From an uncultured Anaerolineae bacterium (GTDB lineage: Bacteria; Chloroflexota; Anaerolineae; Promineifilales; Promineifilaceae): a stretch of DNA of 64,000 nt. A program made the position numbers and the translations under genes. Positions 7,179-15,159 of this stretch are shown in pieces. The stretch is taken from assembly GCA_905479495.1 (NCBI GenBank), contig CAJQMR010000002.1, positions 310,001-374,000 on the forward strand, given 5' to 3'. Each line of letters starts with the position of its first letter. Within the stretch, counting starts at the first letter, position 1. The notes under the pieces were generated by a model. It was not told the DNA's origin, did not search any database, and saw nothing but the letters and a program-made list of their open reading frames with translations.

Positions 7179-7575
7179 AATTTTAGGTGTTTTCCTGAGA
7201 TTGCTTTCTAAGACAGGGGCAGCGTTAACGCACTACCCAACAAAAAACGGTCGCAGCTATTTGCTGACTCTGAAACTTTTCTAAACAACCTGGCTGTAGT
7301 TCGCGATTTAGCTTGTTTAGAAGTTGGTTTCTCGTCAGCCGCTGGCGAGAACAACAAGGAGAGCAAACCTTGCTCATTGTTGCTTCGCGAGAGTAGCTAC
7401 CACCGTTCTTTACCGCACTTAGAAATTTTTCTCAAGCTCTTGAACGATGGTTACCACCCTCGCTCAATACACCTGCAATATTGTCCAATCATAGTTAGCA
7501 CACTTTAGTTTTGGGCAAACCGCACAACAATTGGGAATTGAGTGGGTTGGGTGCGATTTGCTTATTGTTGAATCG
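7179..7575 (-). other. long structured 5' leader, function unassigned
   Basis: No gene is visible in this stretch. On the minus strand it begins at a strong promoter and contains several hairpins: TTGAGCGA/TCGTTCAA around a loop with GGGTGGTAACC (about 7437-7465); CAACAA-GAGCAA/TTGCTC-TTGTTG (about 7351-7385); TCTCGCCAGC/GCTGACGAGA (about 7330-7350); CTAAACAA/TTGTTTAG (about 7281-7321). Two GGTGGTA words (near 7399 and 7453) resemble the T-box core, but a convincing specifier stem is not visible. It may be a regulatory RNA controlling the cysteine synthase. Confidence 0.5.
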
Positions 7576-7581
7576 CTTGCG

Positions 7582-7609
7582 AGTATAGCAAAGTGATTTT
7601 GTGAGTCAA
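7582..7609 (-). promoter_or_regulatory. sigma-70-type promoter of the CysM-like gene
   Basis: Minus strand: -35 TTGACT (7604-7609), 16-nt spacer, -10 TATACT (7582-7587). Transcription would start near 7575, about 400 nt before the start codon. Confidence 0.75.
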
Positions 7610-7696
7610 GTTAGAGAATGATAAACGGACTCGCGTCAGCTTTTCCCGCATGGGGGTTAGATGGGGTGAGGGCGGGGGAATCTTACTTACTTGAGT

Positions 7697-7735
7697 GAAC
7701 AGTAAAAAGTGATAAGCAAAAAGTGGGTTTTTCTG
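7697..7735. repeat. GTAAAAAGTG-type intergenic repeat
   Basis: AGTAAAAAGTGATAAGCAAAAAGTG-like words just downstream of the lysoplasmalogenase-like gene. They are related to the inverted repeat near 63650. The rest of 7610-7696 shows no gene. Confidence 0.55.
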
Positions 7736-7737
7736 CG

Positions 7738-8487
7738 TTAGAAGAGGATGGAGAGGAAACGGCCGTAAACGGCCGTGGCTGCTGAATACACAATCATCAT
7801 TTGTCCAGGACCATAAGTGAGCCAGATAACATCCCCGATGAGGAAGAAAGTTGTGCCGTTGAACAGCTGGGCAGCCAGAATAAGATCGCTGGTCAAGAAA
7901 AGCGCTGCGCCAATGGTCAACCAGATGAACTGGCTTTGCTGCAGTGCCAGCCCGGTGGCCATGCCAGCGGTGCTAGCCAGCAGCAAAGCATATGGCAGCG
8001 CCGCTTGATGCAATGTGGTCGGTTGCTGCCCGCGATATACCACAAAGTACCAGGCCAATGCCCCAATGATCCACCAGACAATCAGGCTGCCCCAGCGGGT
8101 TGTGCCAGCATTTAGGCCCATTTGATTGGCATAGCGCCAGATACCAATGATGTAGGCCACGTGCCCCAGACCAAAGGTGGCCATCCCCCCCAGTACATTG
8201 CGGCCGCCCGGCAGCGCCCCAGCCATGAACAAATCGCCCAAAAAGCCAAAGCTCATACCAATGGCCAGCCACAGGACAAAGTTGTTGGCCTCACTGTTGC
8301 GGGTGGCGGCAAACCAACTCCAGCCTGCGATGACCAACATGGCCGAAGAGGCCAGTCTGGCCCATTGGGGCATGCGTTGGCTGGTGTCGCTGGGGCCAAA
8401 CAGGAAGCCGCCAAACAAAAGCGCGGCCCAGAGCAGCAAGAGCAGGGTCAGGGAAATGCGGGGTAGAGGTTGGAGCGATGCAATCAT
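7738..8487 (-). CDS. YhhN/TMEM86 family protein (lysoplasmalogenase-like)
   Basis: 249 aa with about eight predicted membrane helices. The family signature GMSFGFLGDLFMAG (near residue 80) and a later ALFLTSDLILA and GPGQMMI region match YhhN/TMEM86, members of which hydrolyse the vinyl-ether bond of lysoplasmalogens. Conserved Asp residues in GDLFM and SDLIL are retained. The substrate in this organism is unknown. It begins 22 nt after the second cysteine synthase and is probably co-transcribed with it, though no functional link is obvious. Confidence 0.8.
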   Translation of the reverse strand: MIASLQPLPRISLTLLLLLWAALLFGGFLFGPSDTSQRMPQWARLASSAMLVIAGWSWFAATRNSEANNFVLWLAIGMSFGFLGDLFMAGALPGGRNVLGGMATFGLGHVAYIIGIWRYANQMGLNAGTTRWGSLIVWWIIGALAWYFVVYRGQQPTTLHQAALPYALLLASTAGMATGLALQQSQFIWLTIGAALFLTSDLILAAQLFNGTTFFLIGDVIWLTYGPGQMMIVYSAATAVYGRFLSILF

Positions 8488-8509
8488 GCACAGATTGTAT
8501 CAGAAAATA

Positions 8510-9427
8510 TCAGCTGTAATAGCGACTGTCATCTGGAAACAGGGTGACAATTGTCCCCTCATCAAGCGTTTGGGCCAGACGCAGCGCGGCAGCGACATTG
8601 GCCGCCCCGGATGGCCCGACAGACACCCCTTCGCAGTCGGCTAAAAGCTGGCTTATCTCTTTAGCTTCAACGGCCGTAACCGCCAGGTGTGCATCGGCCA
8701 GGGAAGGATCATACGCTTTGGGGGGAACGGCCGTTGCCATGAACTTTAGTCCCTTGATGCCCTCTTTTTCTGTTTTGGGCTGCACGGTGGCGCAGAAGAT
8801 GTTTGGGTTGCGTTCTTTAAGCCACTGTGCCGCACCGGTAAACGTGCCGCCTGACCCCACGCCCGCCACAAAATGGGTAACGCGCCCGCCGCTCTGCTGC
8901 CAAATTTCGGGGGCCAATGTCTCATAATATGCTTCCCCATTGGCCGGGTTGTCATATTGGTTGGCGTAAAAATAGTTGGGGTTTTGGCTTGCCAGCGCCC
9001 GGGCCGCGGCCATTGCCCCGTCGGAGCCTTGGGCCGGGTCTGTGGGTGTCAGATCGATACCGTAGTTTTGCAGCAGGGCCAGCCGGGCCGGAGTGGCATT
9101 GGCTGGCACCATGAGCTTGACTTTGTAGCCGTGCAGTCGGCCCAAGGTAGCATAGGCCAGGGCCATATTGCCAGAACTTGAATCCAGCAGCGTCATGCCC
9201 GGCCACAGCTTGCCTTCAGCTTCAGCCACCTGAATGATGCGCTTGGCGGCCCGATCCTTGACCGAGCCGCTGGGGTTGAACCATTCCGCTTTCGCCAGCA
9301 GATGGATTGAATCTGGCAGCCCGGCAGCGGTGGCGGTTGCCTTCAAGTTAAGCAGCGGGGTCTGGCCAATGGGCCAAACGGCCGTTTCAAAATAGTTCAG
9401 GTGTTTAATCGTTGTGTAGGTATTCAT
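8510..9427 (-). CDS. PLP-dependent cysteine synthase paralogue
   Basis: 305 aa from the ATG at 9427, which has AGGAAG upstream; an in-frame ATG at 9544 would translate the D-family hairpin. It has the same architecture as the 6222-7178 protein: K57 in NPSGSVKDRA, SSSGNMA near 86 and GVGSGGTFTG near 180. The two synthases are clearly paralogues, but this one has a divergent region around residues 200-230. One may use sulfide and the other CysO-thiocarboxylate; which does which cannot be decided by eye. Confidence 0.85.
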   Translation of the reverse strand: MNTYTTIKHLNYFETAVWPIGQTPLLNLKATATAAGLPDSIHLLAKAEWFNPSGSVKDRAAKRIIQVAEAEGKLWPGMTLLDSSSGNMALAYATLGRLHGYKVKLMVPANATPARLALLQNYGIDLTPTDPAQGSDGAMAAARALASQNPNYFYANQYDNPANGEAYYETLAPEIWQQSGGRVTHFVAGVGSGGTFTGAAQWLKERNPNIFCATVQPKTEKEGIKGLKFMATAVPPKAYDPSLADAHLAVTAVEAKEISQLLADCEGVSVGPSGAANVAAALRLAQTLDEGTIVTLFPDDSRYYS

Positions 9428-9445
9428 CAGGCTTCCTGCTACTAG

Positions 9446-9508
9446 AGGTGCGACGCACTTGTACCAAGTCGCTTCAGGGAAAGTCGGTTTAGAAAGTGCG
9501 TCGCACCT
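9446..9508. repeat. GGTGCGACGCACTT repeat with a 33-bp insert
   Basis: The same hairpin arms as at 2711 and 4972 (9446-9460 and 9494-9508), but here 33 bp separate them instead of 3-4. The insert itself repeats AAGTCG-like words. Confidence 0.8.
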
Positions 9509-9533
9509 GGGCTTCAAATTATTAATGATGAGC

Positions 9534-9562
9534 AGTATAAGCAAGTCGATGGCCCACGTAAA
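9534..9562 (-). promoter_or_regulatory. predicted promoter of the second cysteine synthase
   Basis: Minus strand: -35 TTTACG (9557-9562), 17-nt spacer, -10 TATACT (9534-9539). An AT-rich dyad built on TCTATAGA (about 9588-9617) lies further upstream and could be an operator. Apart from this and flanking repeats, 9428-9764 holds no gene. Confidence 0.5.
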
Positions 9563-9642
9563 TCAACATGCAAACTATCAATTATTTCTATATTATCTAT
9601 AGACTATATCTATAATAGCGCCTTTGACGAGCAAATGACTTG

Positions 9643-9691
9643 GTGAAGCGTGAAACGTGATTTTTTCACGAGGCACGTTTCACGCTTCACG
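9643..9691. repeat. GTGAAGCGTGAAACGTGA inverted repeat
   Basis: A long hairpin: GTGAAGCGTGAAACGTGA and its complement around a short T-rich loop. A relative lies at 32357-32411. Confidence 0.85.
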
Positions 9692-9724
9692 AAATGCTCC
9701 ACCATACGAAATATGCACCCAGGT

Positions 9725-9754
9725 TGTGCAACTTTTTGCCCTGCTTCCGGTACA
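9725..9754 (+). promoter_or_regulatory. possible ECF-type autoregulated promoter
   Basis: GTGCAACTTTTTGCC followed by CGGTAC about 15 nt later resembles ECF promoters with an AAC-type -35 and a CGT-type -10. It ends about 10 nt before the sigma-factor ATG. Tentative. Confidence 0.35.
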
Positions 9755-9764
9755 CTTGGGTAGG

Positions 9765-10343
9765 ATGACGCTGACAGACGAGCAGCAGCTGCTGCAACAG
9801 GCCCAACAAGGTGACGAGACCAGCGCCGCTGCGTATGGTGAGATCGTTCGTCGTTACCAAACGGCCGTCTTCAACGTGGCGTATCGGCTGTTGGGTCGTC
9901 GGGTAGAGGCAGAAGATGCGGCGCAGGAGGCGTTTTTGCGGGCGTACCGATCGCTGGACAGGTTTGACTTGGAACGGCCGTTTGCCCCCTGGATTAAGCG
10001 CATCACTACCAACTTGTGCCTGAACTGGCTGGAATCGGCCCAGACGCGAACGCAGCTATTGGCCGCAGAACTATCCCGCGCTGACCGGCCGGTGAGTCTG
10101 GATGATTGGGCGCAGACGGCCCCATCCCCGGAGCAAACGCTGGTGCGCGAGGAACAATCTACCCGGCTGCATGCGGCAATCTGGGAACTGCCACCGCGCT
10201 ACCGCGTGGCCATCGAGCTGCGCCACTTTCAGGAGCTGAGCTATGAGGAAATGGCTGAGGTGATGGAACGGCCGCTCAGCAGCGTGAAGAGTGATTTGTT
10301 TCGGGCACGGAAGCTGCTGGCGGAGAAAATGAAGGAGATGTAA
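9765..10343 (+). CDS. ECF-type RNA polymerase sigma factor
   Basis: 192 aa from the ATG at 9765 (MTLTDEQQ). Region 2 with the GRRVEAEDAAQEAFLRAYRSL helix (about 45-65) recognises the -10 element. Region 4 with LPPRYRVAIELRHFQELSYEEMAE and PLSSVKSDLFRARKLL (about 135-185) recognises the -35. Between them lies the WIKRITTNLCLNWLES segment. The next gene encodes a short-headed membrane anti-sigma candidate, the usual partner arrangement. The longer in-frame ATG at 9657 lies within the inverted repeat and is unlikely. Confidence 0.92.
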   Translation: MTLTDEQQLLQQAQQGDETSAAAYGEIVRRYQTAVFNVAYRLLGRRVEAEDAAQEAFLRAYRSLDRFDLERPFAPWIKRITTNLCLNWLESAQTRTQLLAAELSRADRPVSLDDWAQTAPSPEQTLVREEQSTRLHAAIWELPPRYRVAIELRHFQELSYEEMAEVMERPLSSVKSDLFRARKLLAEKMKEM

Positions 10344-10400
10344 TTGGGCAATTAGGTAATTGAGTAATTAATTACCCAATTACTCAGTTACTCAATTACA
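10341..10400. repeat. intergenic inverted repeat, TAATTG family
   Basis: Fills the gap between the sigma and anti-sigma genes and abuts the latter's start, leaving no clear ribosome site. Confidence 0.85.
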
Positions 10401-10407
10401 AAAGATT

Positions 10408-10953
10408 ATGGACGAATTTAACGAAGACCTATTACACGAATATTTAGACGGCTCGCTGGACGATAAAATCCGACAGGCGGTTGAGGCACATCTGGACAGC
10501 TCTCCAGAAGCGCGAGCGCAGTTGGTGGCGCTCGAAGCTTTGTTTAGCAGCCTGGATACCCTGCCGGAGCTGCCGCTGACAACAGATTTAGCGGCAGCGG
10601 TGGTGGCGGAGATTGGGCAAGAAACGGCCGTTTCTACACCATTACCGCGCTGGTTGTGGGGGCTGTTGCTGGGCCAGGTGCTGATTGCCCTGCTGCTTGT
10701 GGGGAATGTTTGGGCCTCCCTGCTGGATTGGCTGGGAAACGGCCGTTTGCTGGTGGCAGAGTGGCTCACAACCATTCAACTGCCTACGCTGGCGTCTTTG
10801 AGCGATTTTTGGATGGAGGTAACGGCCGTTTGGCAGCAGCCCAATCTCCCCAATGTAAGCATCGACCTGCCCGCAGGCCAATGGGCGCTGCTCTTGGGCC
10901 TGGCGCTGCTGGTCTGGCTGGCGGGCAACCGCCTGTTGTTCACAACGGAATAA
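10408..10953 (+). CDS. anti-sigma factor-like membrane protein
   Basis: 181 aa. The N-terminal helix bundle DEFNEDLLHEYLDGSLDDKIRQAVEAHLD resembles anti-sigma zf-HC2 domains (ending in EAHL), but the zinc cysteines are missing, so it would be a zinc-free variant. Membrane segments lie near residues 77-100 and 155-172, with a region of about 55 residues between them that would be outside. It follows the ECF gene by 64 nt and probably binds that sigma factor. No Shine-Dalgarno is seen because a repeat ends 7 nt before the ATG. Confidence 0.75.
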   Translation: MDEFNEDLLHEYLDGSLDDKIRQAVEAHLDSSPEARAQLVALEALFSSLDTLPELPLTTDLAAAVVAEIGQETAVSTPLPRWLWGLLLGQVLIALLLVGNVWASLLDWLGNGRLLVAEWLTTIQLPTLASLSDFWMEVTAVWQQPNLPNVSIDLPAGQWALLLGLALLVWLAGNRLLFTTE

Positions 10954-11032
10954 TGGGACGCAGATGAACGCAGATAGACACTGATTTTTGTTTTTTATCT
11001 GTGTAAACCAGTGTTCATCAGTGTCCAATTCC
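10954..11032. repeat. intergenic repeat, CGCAGATNNACACAGAT family
   Basis: Words such as GACGCAGATGAACGCAGATAG and their diverged complement TGTTCATCAGTGTCC form an imperfect hairpin. Confidence 0.75.
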
Positions 11033-11050
11033 AAAAGTGATATGTAGCTA

Positions 11051-11090
11051 GGCCACTGATTACTGACTTACTGATTACCGAATACCGTCC
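11051..11090. repeat. intergenic repeat, CAGTAATCAGTG family
   Basis: CCACTGATTACTGACTTACTG-type sequence ends just before the AGGT ribosome site of the next gene. Confidence 0.75.
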
Positions 11091-11104
11091 AACCGGAGGT
11101 TCAC

Positions 11105-11593
11105 ATGGCAGAAGGATTATCAATTATCATCATCATTTTGTTTAGCTGGGGGACGCTGGCGGCGCTATTGGTGCTGCTGCCAGCTTTGCTGCCGGGGCGT
11201 GTGGCCCGAGCGCAGCAGCTTGTCCAAAATAGGCCGGGACGGACGTTTGTCATTGGGCTGGTGAACGCTCTCTTTTTTGGCGTCTTGATCCTCATTTTTT
11301 CTCAGGGCGGGGATTTAGGCAGCCTGATTGCCCTGATGATTTTGTCGGCGCTGCTGGCGGTTACGGCCGTTGGCCTGGCGGGCATCAACCAAATTGTGCA
11401 GGGGCGGTTGTATCCCAATGATGGCGGAGTGAAGGTGGGCTTGAAAACGGCCGTGCTGCTCATCGCTGCCGGGCTGGTACCGCTGTTGGGCTGGCTGGTT
11501 CTCACCCCCATTTTGCTGCTGATTGGCTTGGGTGCAGGCATTATCACCCTGGTACGGCGTAAAAAGGCAGAGACAACGCCGTTTGATTCATGA
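11105..11593 (+). CDS. hypothetical membrane protein
   Basis: 162 aa with about four predicted helices: residues 5-29, 45-65, 72-95, then 113-147 as one or two. A short basic loop QNRPGRT follows helix 1 and the C-terminus is charged (RRKKAE), so it is probably cytoplasmic. The family is not recognised. The CCGGAGG ribosome site at 11092-11098 is good. It follows the sigma/anti-sigma pair in the same direction and may be part of its regulon or operon. Confidence 0.65.
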   Translation: MAEGLSIIIIILFSWGTLAALLVLLPALLPGRVARAQQLVQNRPGRTFVIGLVNALFFGVLILIFSQGGDLGSLIALMILSALLAVTAVGLAGINQIVQGRLYPNDGGVKVGLKTAVLLIAAGLVPLLGWLVLTPILLLIGLGAGIITLVRRKKAETTPFDS

Positions 11594-11638
11594 TGCGTTG
11601 CATCGTAATAGACGAAACAATAAAACCCAATTACAATA

Positions 11639-11673
11639 CCCGGAGTTAACCAACCAGATGCCACTACTCCGGG
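11639..11673 (+). promoter_or_regulatory. hairpin overlapping the STAND gene ribosome site
   Basis: CCCGGAGT (11639-11646) can pair with ACTCCGGG (11666-11673), and the GGGG that would serve as ribosome site is in the 3' arm, 7 nt before the ATG at 11681. This suggests translation is damped when the hairpin forms. Confidence 0.5.
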
Positions 11674-11680
11674 GATTGCT

Positions 11681-14329
11681 ATGACATTAAAAGGCTCGCA
11701 ACAAGCCCAGCTACGCCAATTATTTGTTGATCTCTTCAAATTATCAGAGTTAAGAGACTTATGCTTTGACCTTGATATCGAATACGAAAATCTCGAAGGC
11801 ATTACGCTTGCTGATAAAGCCCGTGAGTTGATTGCCATGATGGATCGGCTGGGACGCATTGAAGAATTGCTGAAGGCAGCCCAAGCGATGCGGCCGAATG
11901 CAGATTGGCAAGCAATTGTGCCAGCCAGTTCCCTTAACCTATTCCCTCTTCACCAGATTGCTTACCCACATAATCCAAATTTCACAGGGCGTTCTGCGAT
12001 ACTGGACCAGATAGAAAAGACGCTGAGCAGCGGCCAAACCACGGTTGTCACGCAGGCCATTGCCGGATTGGGTGGCGTAGGTAAAACGCAGCTGGCTTTG
12101 GCTTACTGTTACGCCCACCTGGATGATTATGACCTGATTTATTGGCTGGCGGCTGACAGTGAAACTAATCTAGGGGATAGTTTCCGGGCTCTGGGGCAAG
12201 CGCTGAAGCTGGCCACCCCAGCAGATACCGACCAACAGGCGATCATGCAGCGGGTGCTGCGCTGGCTGGGGCAGGCGGAACAACGCTGGCTGTTGGTTTA
12301 CGACAATGCCGACGAGATCGAGCCGAAGCAGCTAACAACCTATTTGCCCCGCACCGGCAGCGGCCAGGTACTTATTACCAGCCGCAACCCAAACTGGCGC
12401 AGCGTGGGCAACGTCTTGGAATTGAATGTATTCAGCCAAGAAGAGTCTGTGGCCTTTTTGACAACGCGCGGTGGCAGTGAAACTCAAGAAAACGCGGATG
12501 AGAAATCACTAGCAGAAACATTAGGTTATTTCCCCCTGGCTCTGGAACACGCCGCAGCCTATATAGAATCTACCAGTAGCAGCTACGCGGCTTATCAACA
12601 ACTTTTTGAAACGGTGCGCCAAGATTTATGGCGTGATATTGAAGCGCCTAATAGTTACCATGCCACCATAGCCACGACCTGGCAGCTGGCGTTTAAGCAA
12701 ATAAAACAAGTCCCTGGCTCGCTTGATTTATTAAACTTATGTTGCTTATTGGCTCCAGATGAGATACCGCTCGATTTAATTACAGATTATGCAGAAACAA
12801 TGCCTAATGATTTATCCTTAATACTTAAAAATCCCATTGATCATGATAAGGCGGTTGCTGGCCTGCTTCGTTATTCCTTAATTCAACGAAAAGGCAATGA
12901 CCTAAATATCCATCGTTTAGTGCAGATAGTTGCCCGCGACCGTATGGATAAAGCGTTAATCTATAAATGGGTTGAAGCCGCCGTCTCGTTTTTGTCTTCC
13001 GCGTATATATATGATGAATACAAGTTGGAAACCTGGGAACCAAGCCAGCGTCTGCTTAACCACAATCAGGTATCTGCTAGATGGGCACAGAAATATTCTA
13101 TTTTGCCAGAAAAATCAGTTCAGTTACTTAATGACACCACTGAATATTTTAGGCGGTATAGTGATTTTCAAGCAGGTCTTTCAACAATTAGGCAGGCCCT
13201 TGATTTTTCAGAAAGATTGTTAGGGCCTGATCACCCTAATACGGCCAGCAGTCTCAATAACCAAGGCCTCTTGCTACAAGCAATGGGTGATCTGGTGGCC
13301 GCAAGACCGCATCTTGAACGTGCCTTAGCCATTCGCGAAAACGTACTTGGCTCTGACCACCCTGACACCGCCCGCAGCCTGAACAATCTGGGCTTCTTGC
13401 TGAATGCCGTGGGTGATCTGCCCGGTGCACGACCGTATTTCGAACGCGCCCTGGCCATCAATGAAAAAACACTTGGCTCCGACCATCCCGACACTGCCAC
13501 CATCCTTAACAATCTGGGTGGCCTCCTACAAGACATGGGTGACCTGGCCGCCGCATGGCCATATTATGAGAACGCCCGGGCCATCTTTGAAAATACGCTT
13601 GGTCCCGATCATCCCCACACTGCAACCAGCCTCAATAATCTGGGCTCCCTCCTGCAAGCTATGGGTGATATGACCGCCGCACGGTCATATTATGAGGACG
13701 CCTTGGCTATTCGGGAAAAAACACTTGGACCGGATAATCCCGACACCGCCCGTAGTCTGAACAATTTGGGTGGTCTTCTACAAGTCATGGGCGAACTGGT
13801 GACGGCCCGACCATATTTCGAACGCTCTCTGATCATCAATGAAAAAACACTCGGCCCTGACCATCCTGATACTGCCCGTAGTCTGAACAATTTGGGTGGT
13901 CTTCTACAGGCCATGGGCGACCTGGTGACGGCCCGACCGTATTTCGAACGCGCCCTAGCTATCCGAGAAAAGACACTTGGACTTGACCATCCCGATACCG
14001 TCATTAGCCTCAATAATTTTGGGCGACATCTTCTTTTGGAAGGAAAGTTAGTATCGGCCCGAGACTCATTTGAGCGTGCGCTGGAAATTAGTGAGCGAAC
14101 AAAAGGTGGAGATCATCCTGACTTGGTTAAGATTTTGACGAGACTTGGAAGAATCCTGGTCAGTTTGGATCAAATCTATCTAGCTAGAAAGTATTTAAAC
14201 CGTGCGAGGGCTATTTGTCATGAAGAAACTGAAACATATAATGATTGTCTGGAAGTCGAAGAGCTTTTGAACAGGCTTCCAGGGAAAATTGGTAAGCCCA
14301 AGAGAAAAAAGAAAAAGCGTTGGCGTTGA
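11681..14329 (+). CDS. STAND (NB-ARC) NTPase with N-terminal EAD and TPR repeats
   Basis: 882 aa. Residues 9-76 form a helical effector-associated-type domain: LRQLFVDLFKLSELRDLCFD through RPNADW. The NB-ARC module has Walker A GLGGVGKTQ (129-137), Walker B WLLVYDNAD (203-211), a sensor-like LITSRNPNW (231-239) and a GLPL-like YFPLALEH (283-290). Residues about 510-820 are seven kinesin-light-chain-type 42-aa TPRs with LGPDHPDTA and SLNNLG motifs; the C-terminus is basic. Such proteins sense a ligand with the TPRs, oligomerise with NTP and recruit effectors through the EAD, often in immunity or cell-death systems. The role here is inferred. The gene lacks the ACGGCCGT palindrome common elsewhere, suggesting transfer. 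No effector domain is attached. Confidence 0.85.
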   Translation: MTLKGSQQAQLRQLFVDLFKLSELRDLCFDLDIEYENLEGITLADKARELIAMMDRLGRIEELLKAAQAMRPNADWQAIVPASSLNLFPLHQIAYPHNPNFTGRSAILDQIEKTLSSGQTTVVTQAIAGLGGVGKTQLALAYCYAHLDDYDLIYWLAADSETNLGDSFRALGQALKLATPADTDQQAIMQRVLRWLGQAEQRWLLVYDNADEIEPKQLTTYLPRTGSGQVLITSRNPNWRSVGNVLELNVFSQEESVAFLTTRGGSETQENADEKSLAETLGYFPLALEHAAAYIESTSSSYAAYQQLFETVRQDLWRDIEAPNSYHATIATTWQLAFKQIKQVPGSLDLLNLCCLLAPDEIPLDLITDYAETMPNDLSLILKNPIDHDKAVAGLLRYSLIQRKGNDLNIHRLVQIVARDRMDKALIYKWVEAAVSFLSSAYIYDEYKLETWEPSQRLLNHNQVSARWAQKYSILPEKSVQLLNDTTEYFRRYSDFQAGLSTIRQALDFSERLLGPDHPNTASSLNNQGLLLQAMGDLVAARPHLERALAIRENVLGSDHPDTARSLNNLGFLLNAVGDLPGARPYFERALAINEKTLGSDHPDTATILNNLGGLLQDMGDLAAAWPYYENARAIFENTLGPDHPHTATSLNNLGSLLQAMGDMTAARSYYEDALAIREKTLGPDNPDTARSLNNLGGLLQVMGELVTARPYFERSLIINEKTLGPDHPDTARSLNNLGGLLQAMGDLVTARPYFERALAIREKTLGLDHPDTVISLNNFGRHLLLEGKLVSARDSFERALEISERTKGGDHPDLVKILTRLGRILVSLDQIYLARKYLNRARAICHEETETYNDCLEVEELLNRLPGKIGKPKRKKKKRWR
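13210..14140 (+). repeat. 126-bp tandem repeats encoding TPRs
   Basis: About seven units of 126 bp encode the 42-aa TPRs of the STAND protein. Units are still very similar at DNA level (such as GGCGACCTGGTGACGGCCCG), so the array has expanded recently or is kept uniform by conversion. Confidence 0.85.
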
Positions 14330-14343
14330 TTATTTTGTACCTG

Positions 14344-15120
14344 TCAATCGTGAGTGCAGAAATATGCTTCATAAGAGCCAAGGGAGCGGCAGCTTAATTT
14401 TGTGGCCAATTTGACGGACTCTGGGTTGGCGGCATACCAGTTGGGGTGGAGGCCGCGCTGCAAGCAGGCCAGGAGTAGGTTGGTACCTAAGGCTGTGGCG
14501 ATACCCTGCCGCCGGTAAGCCTCCTGCACAAAAATGCTAATCTCAATGCCCTGGCTGCATACCAGCGAAGAGTAGGCCATCCCTACCGGCTGCTCACCTG
14601 CCAGAGCCACAAAGCCCAGCCCGCGTGCGGCAAAATCCTCGGCCGAATCAAAGTCCGTCAGATCCAAATACAGTTCGGAGGATGTGCTTAATTGTTTGGC
14701 TACTGTGGCGTCAATCGCCACAACTTTCCCCTGAAATGAACCGTCGTTCAGCAGCTGATTCAAATGGTCCGCCGAGAGCGAAGCAGAGGAGAAGCTGTGG
14801 CGTGTATTGGTTTGCAGGGCAGCACCAAACTGCTGGCGGGCCAGCTTGGCCCAGCCCGGGGCGGAGGGCATAAGCAGGTTGTAGGCGGGGAAGTCGGCCA
14901 TCATTGCCTGGGCCTGCGGCGTGTCGCTGCTGCCCGCAAAATAGTGAAACGGGCCAATCACCACATGGTAAATGGTGGGCTGGGCCAGATCATCCACAAA
15001 CGCCTGGCCCATTTGCCCCTCGATTACACACGGCAGCGACATATCCACACGGGGCACCGTCCGGAAAGCGTCGGCGATCTTGAGCCGGTTTATTTTGGTT
15101 AATTCAAGTTCGTAGCACAT
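14344..15120 (-). CDS. GNAT family N-acetyltransferase
   Basis: 258 aa. The C-terminal 90 residues carry the GNAT acetyl-CoA core: GFVALAGEQPVGMAYSSL, EISIFVQEAYRRQGIATALG (the RRQGIA pyrophosphate-binding loop near 210) and a final NPESVKLATKLSCRSLG segment. The N-terminal 150 residues resemble the two-domain GNATs of PF12746, related to the zwittermicin A resistance protein ZmaR. The substrate is unknown. It is convergent with the STAND gene (15 nt gap). A perfect 28-bp palindrome lies just upstream of the start. Confidence 0.8.
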   Translation of the reverse strand: MCYELELTKINRLKIADAFRTVPRVDMSLPCVIEGQMGQAFVDDLAQPTIYHVVIGPFHYFAGSSDTPQAQAMMADFPAYNLLMPSAPGWAKLARQQFGAALQTNTRHSFSSASLSADHLNQLLNDGSFQGKVVAIDATVAKQLSTSSELYLDLTDFDSAEDFAARGLGFVALAGEQPVGMAYSSLVCSQGIEISIFVQEAYRRQGIATALGTNLLLACLQRGLHPNWYAANPESVKLATKLSCRSLGSYEAYFCTHD

Positions 15121-15131
15121 TGTTGTTTTTG

Positions 15132-15159
15132 GTAGGTCAATTTTGCAAAATTGACCTAC
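15132..15159. repeat. 28-bp perfect palindrome
   Basis: GTAGGTCAATTTTG followed directly by its complement. It lies between the regulator stop codon (overlapping it) and the GNAT start. It could terminate or attenuate the regulator transcript, or be an operator. AATTGACCTAC recurs near 46884. Confidence 0.8.

Noticed and set aside
7381..7465. T-box riboswitch
   Set aside because: GGTGGTA words fit, but there is no convincing stem I with specifier loop and the surrounding sequence is not typical; kept as an unassigned leader.
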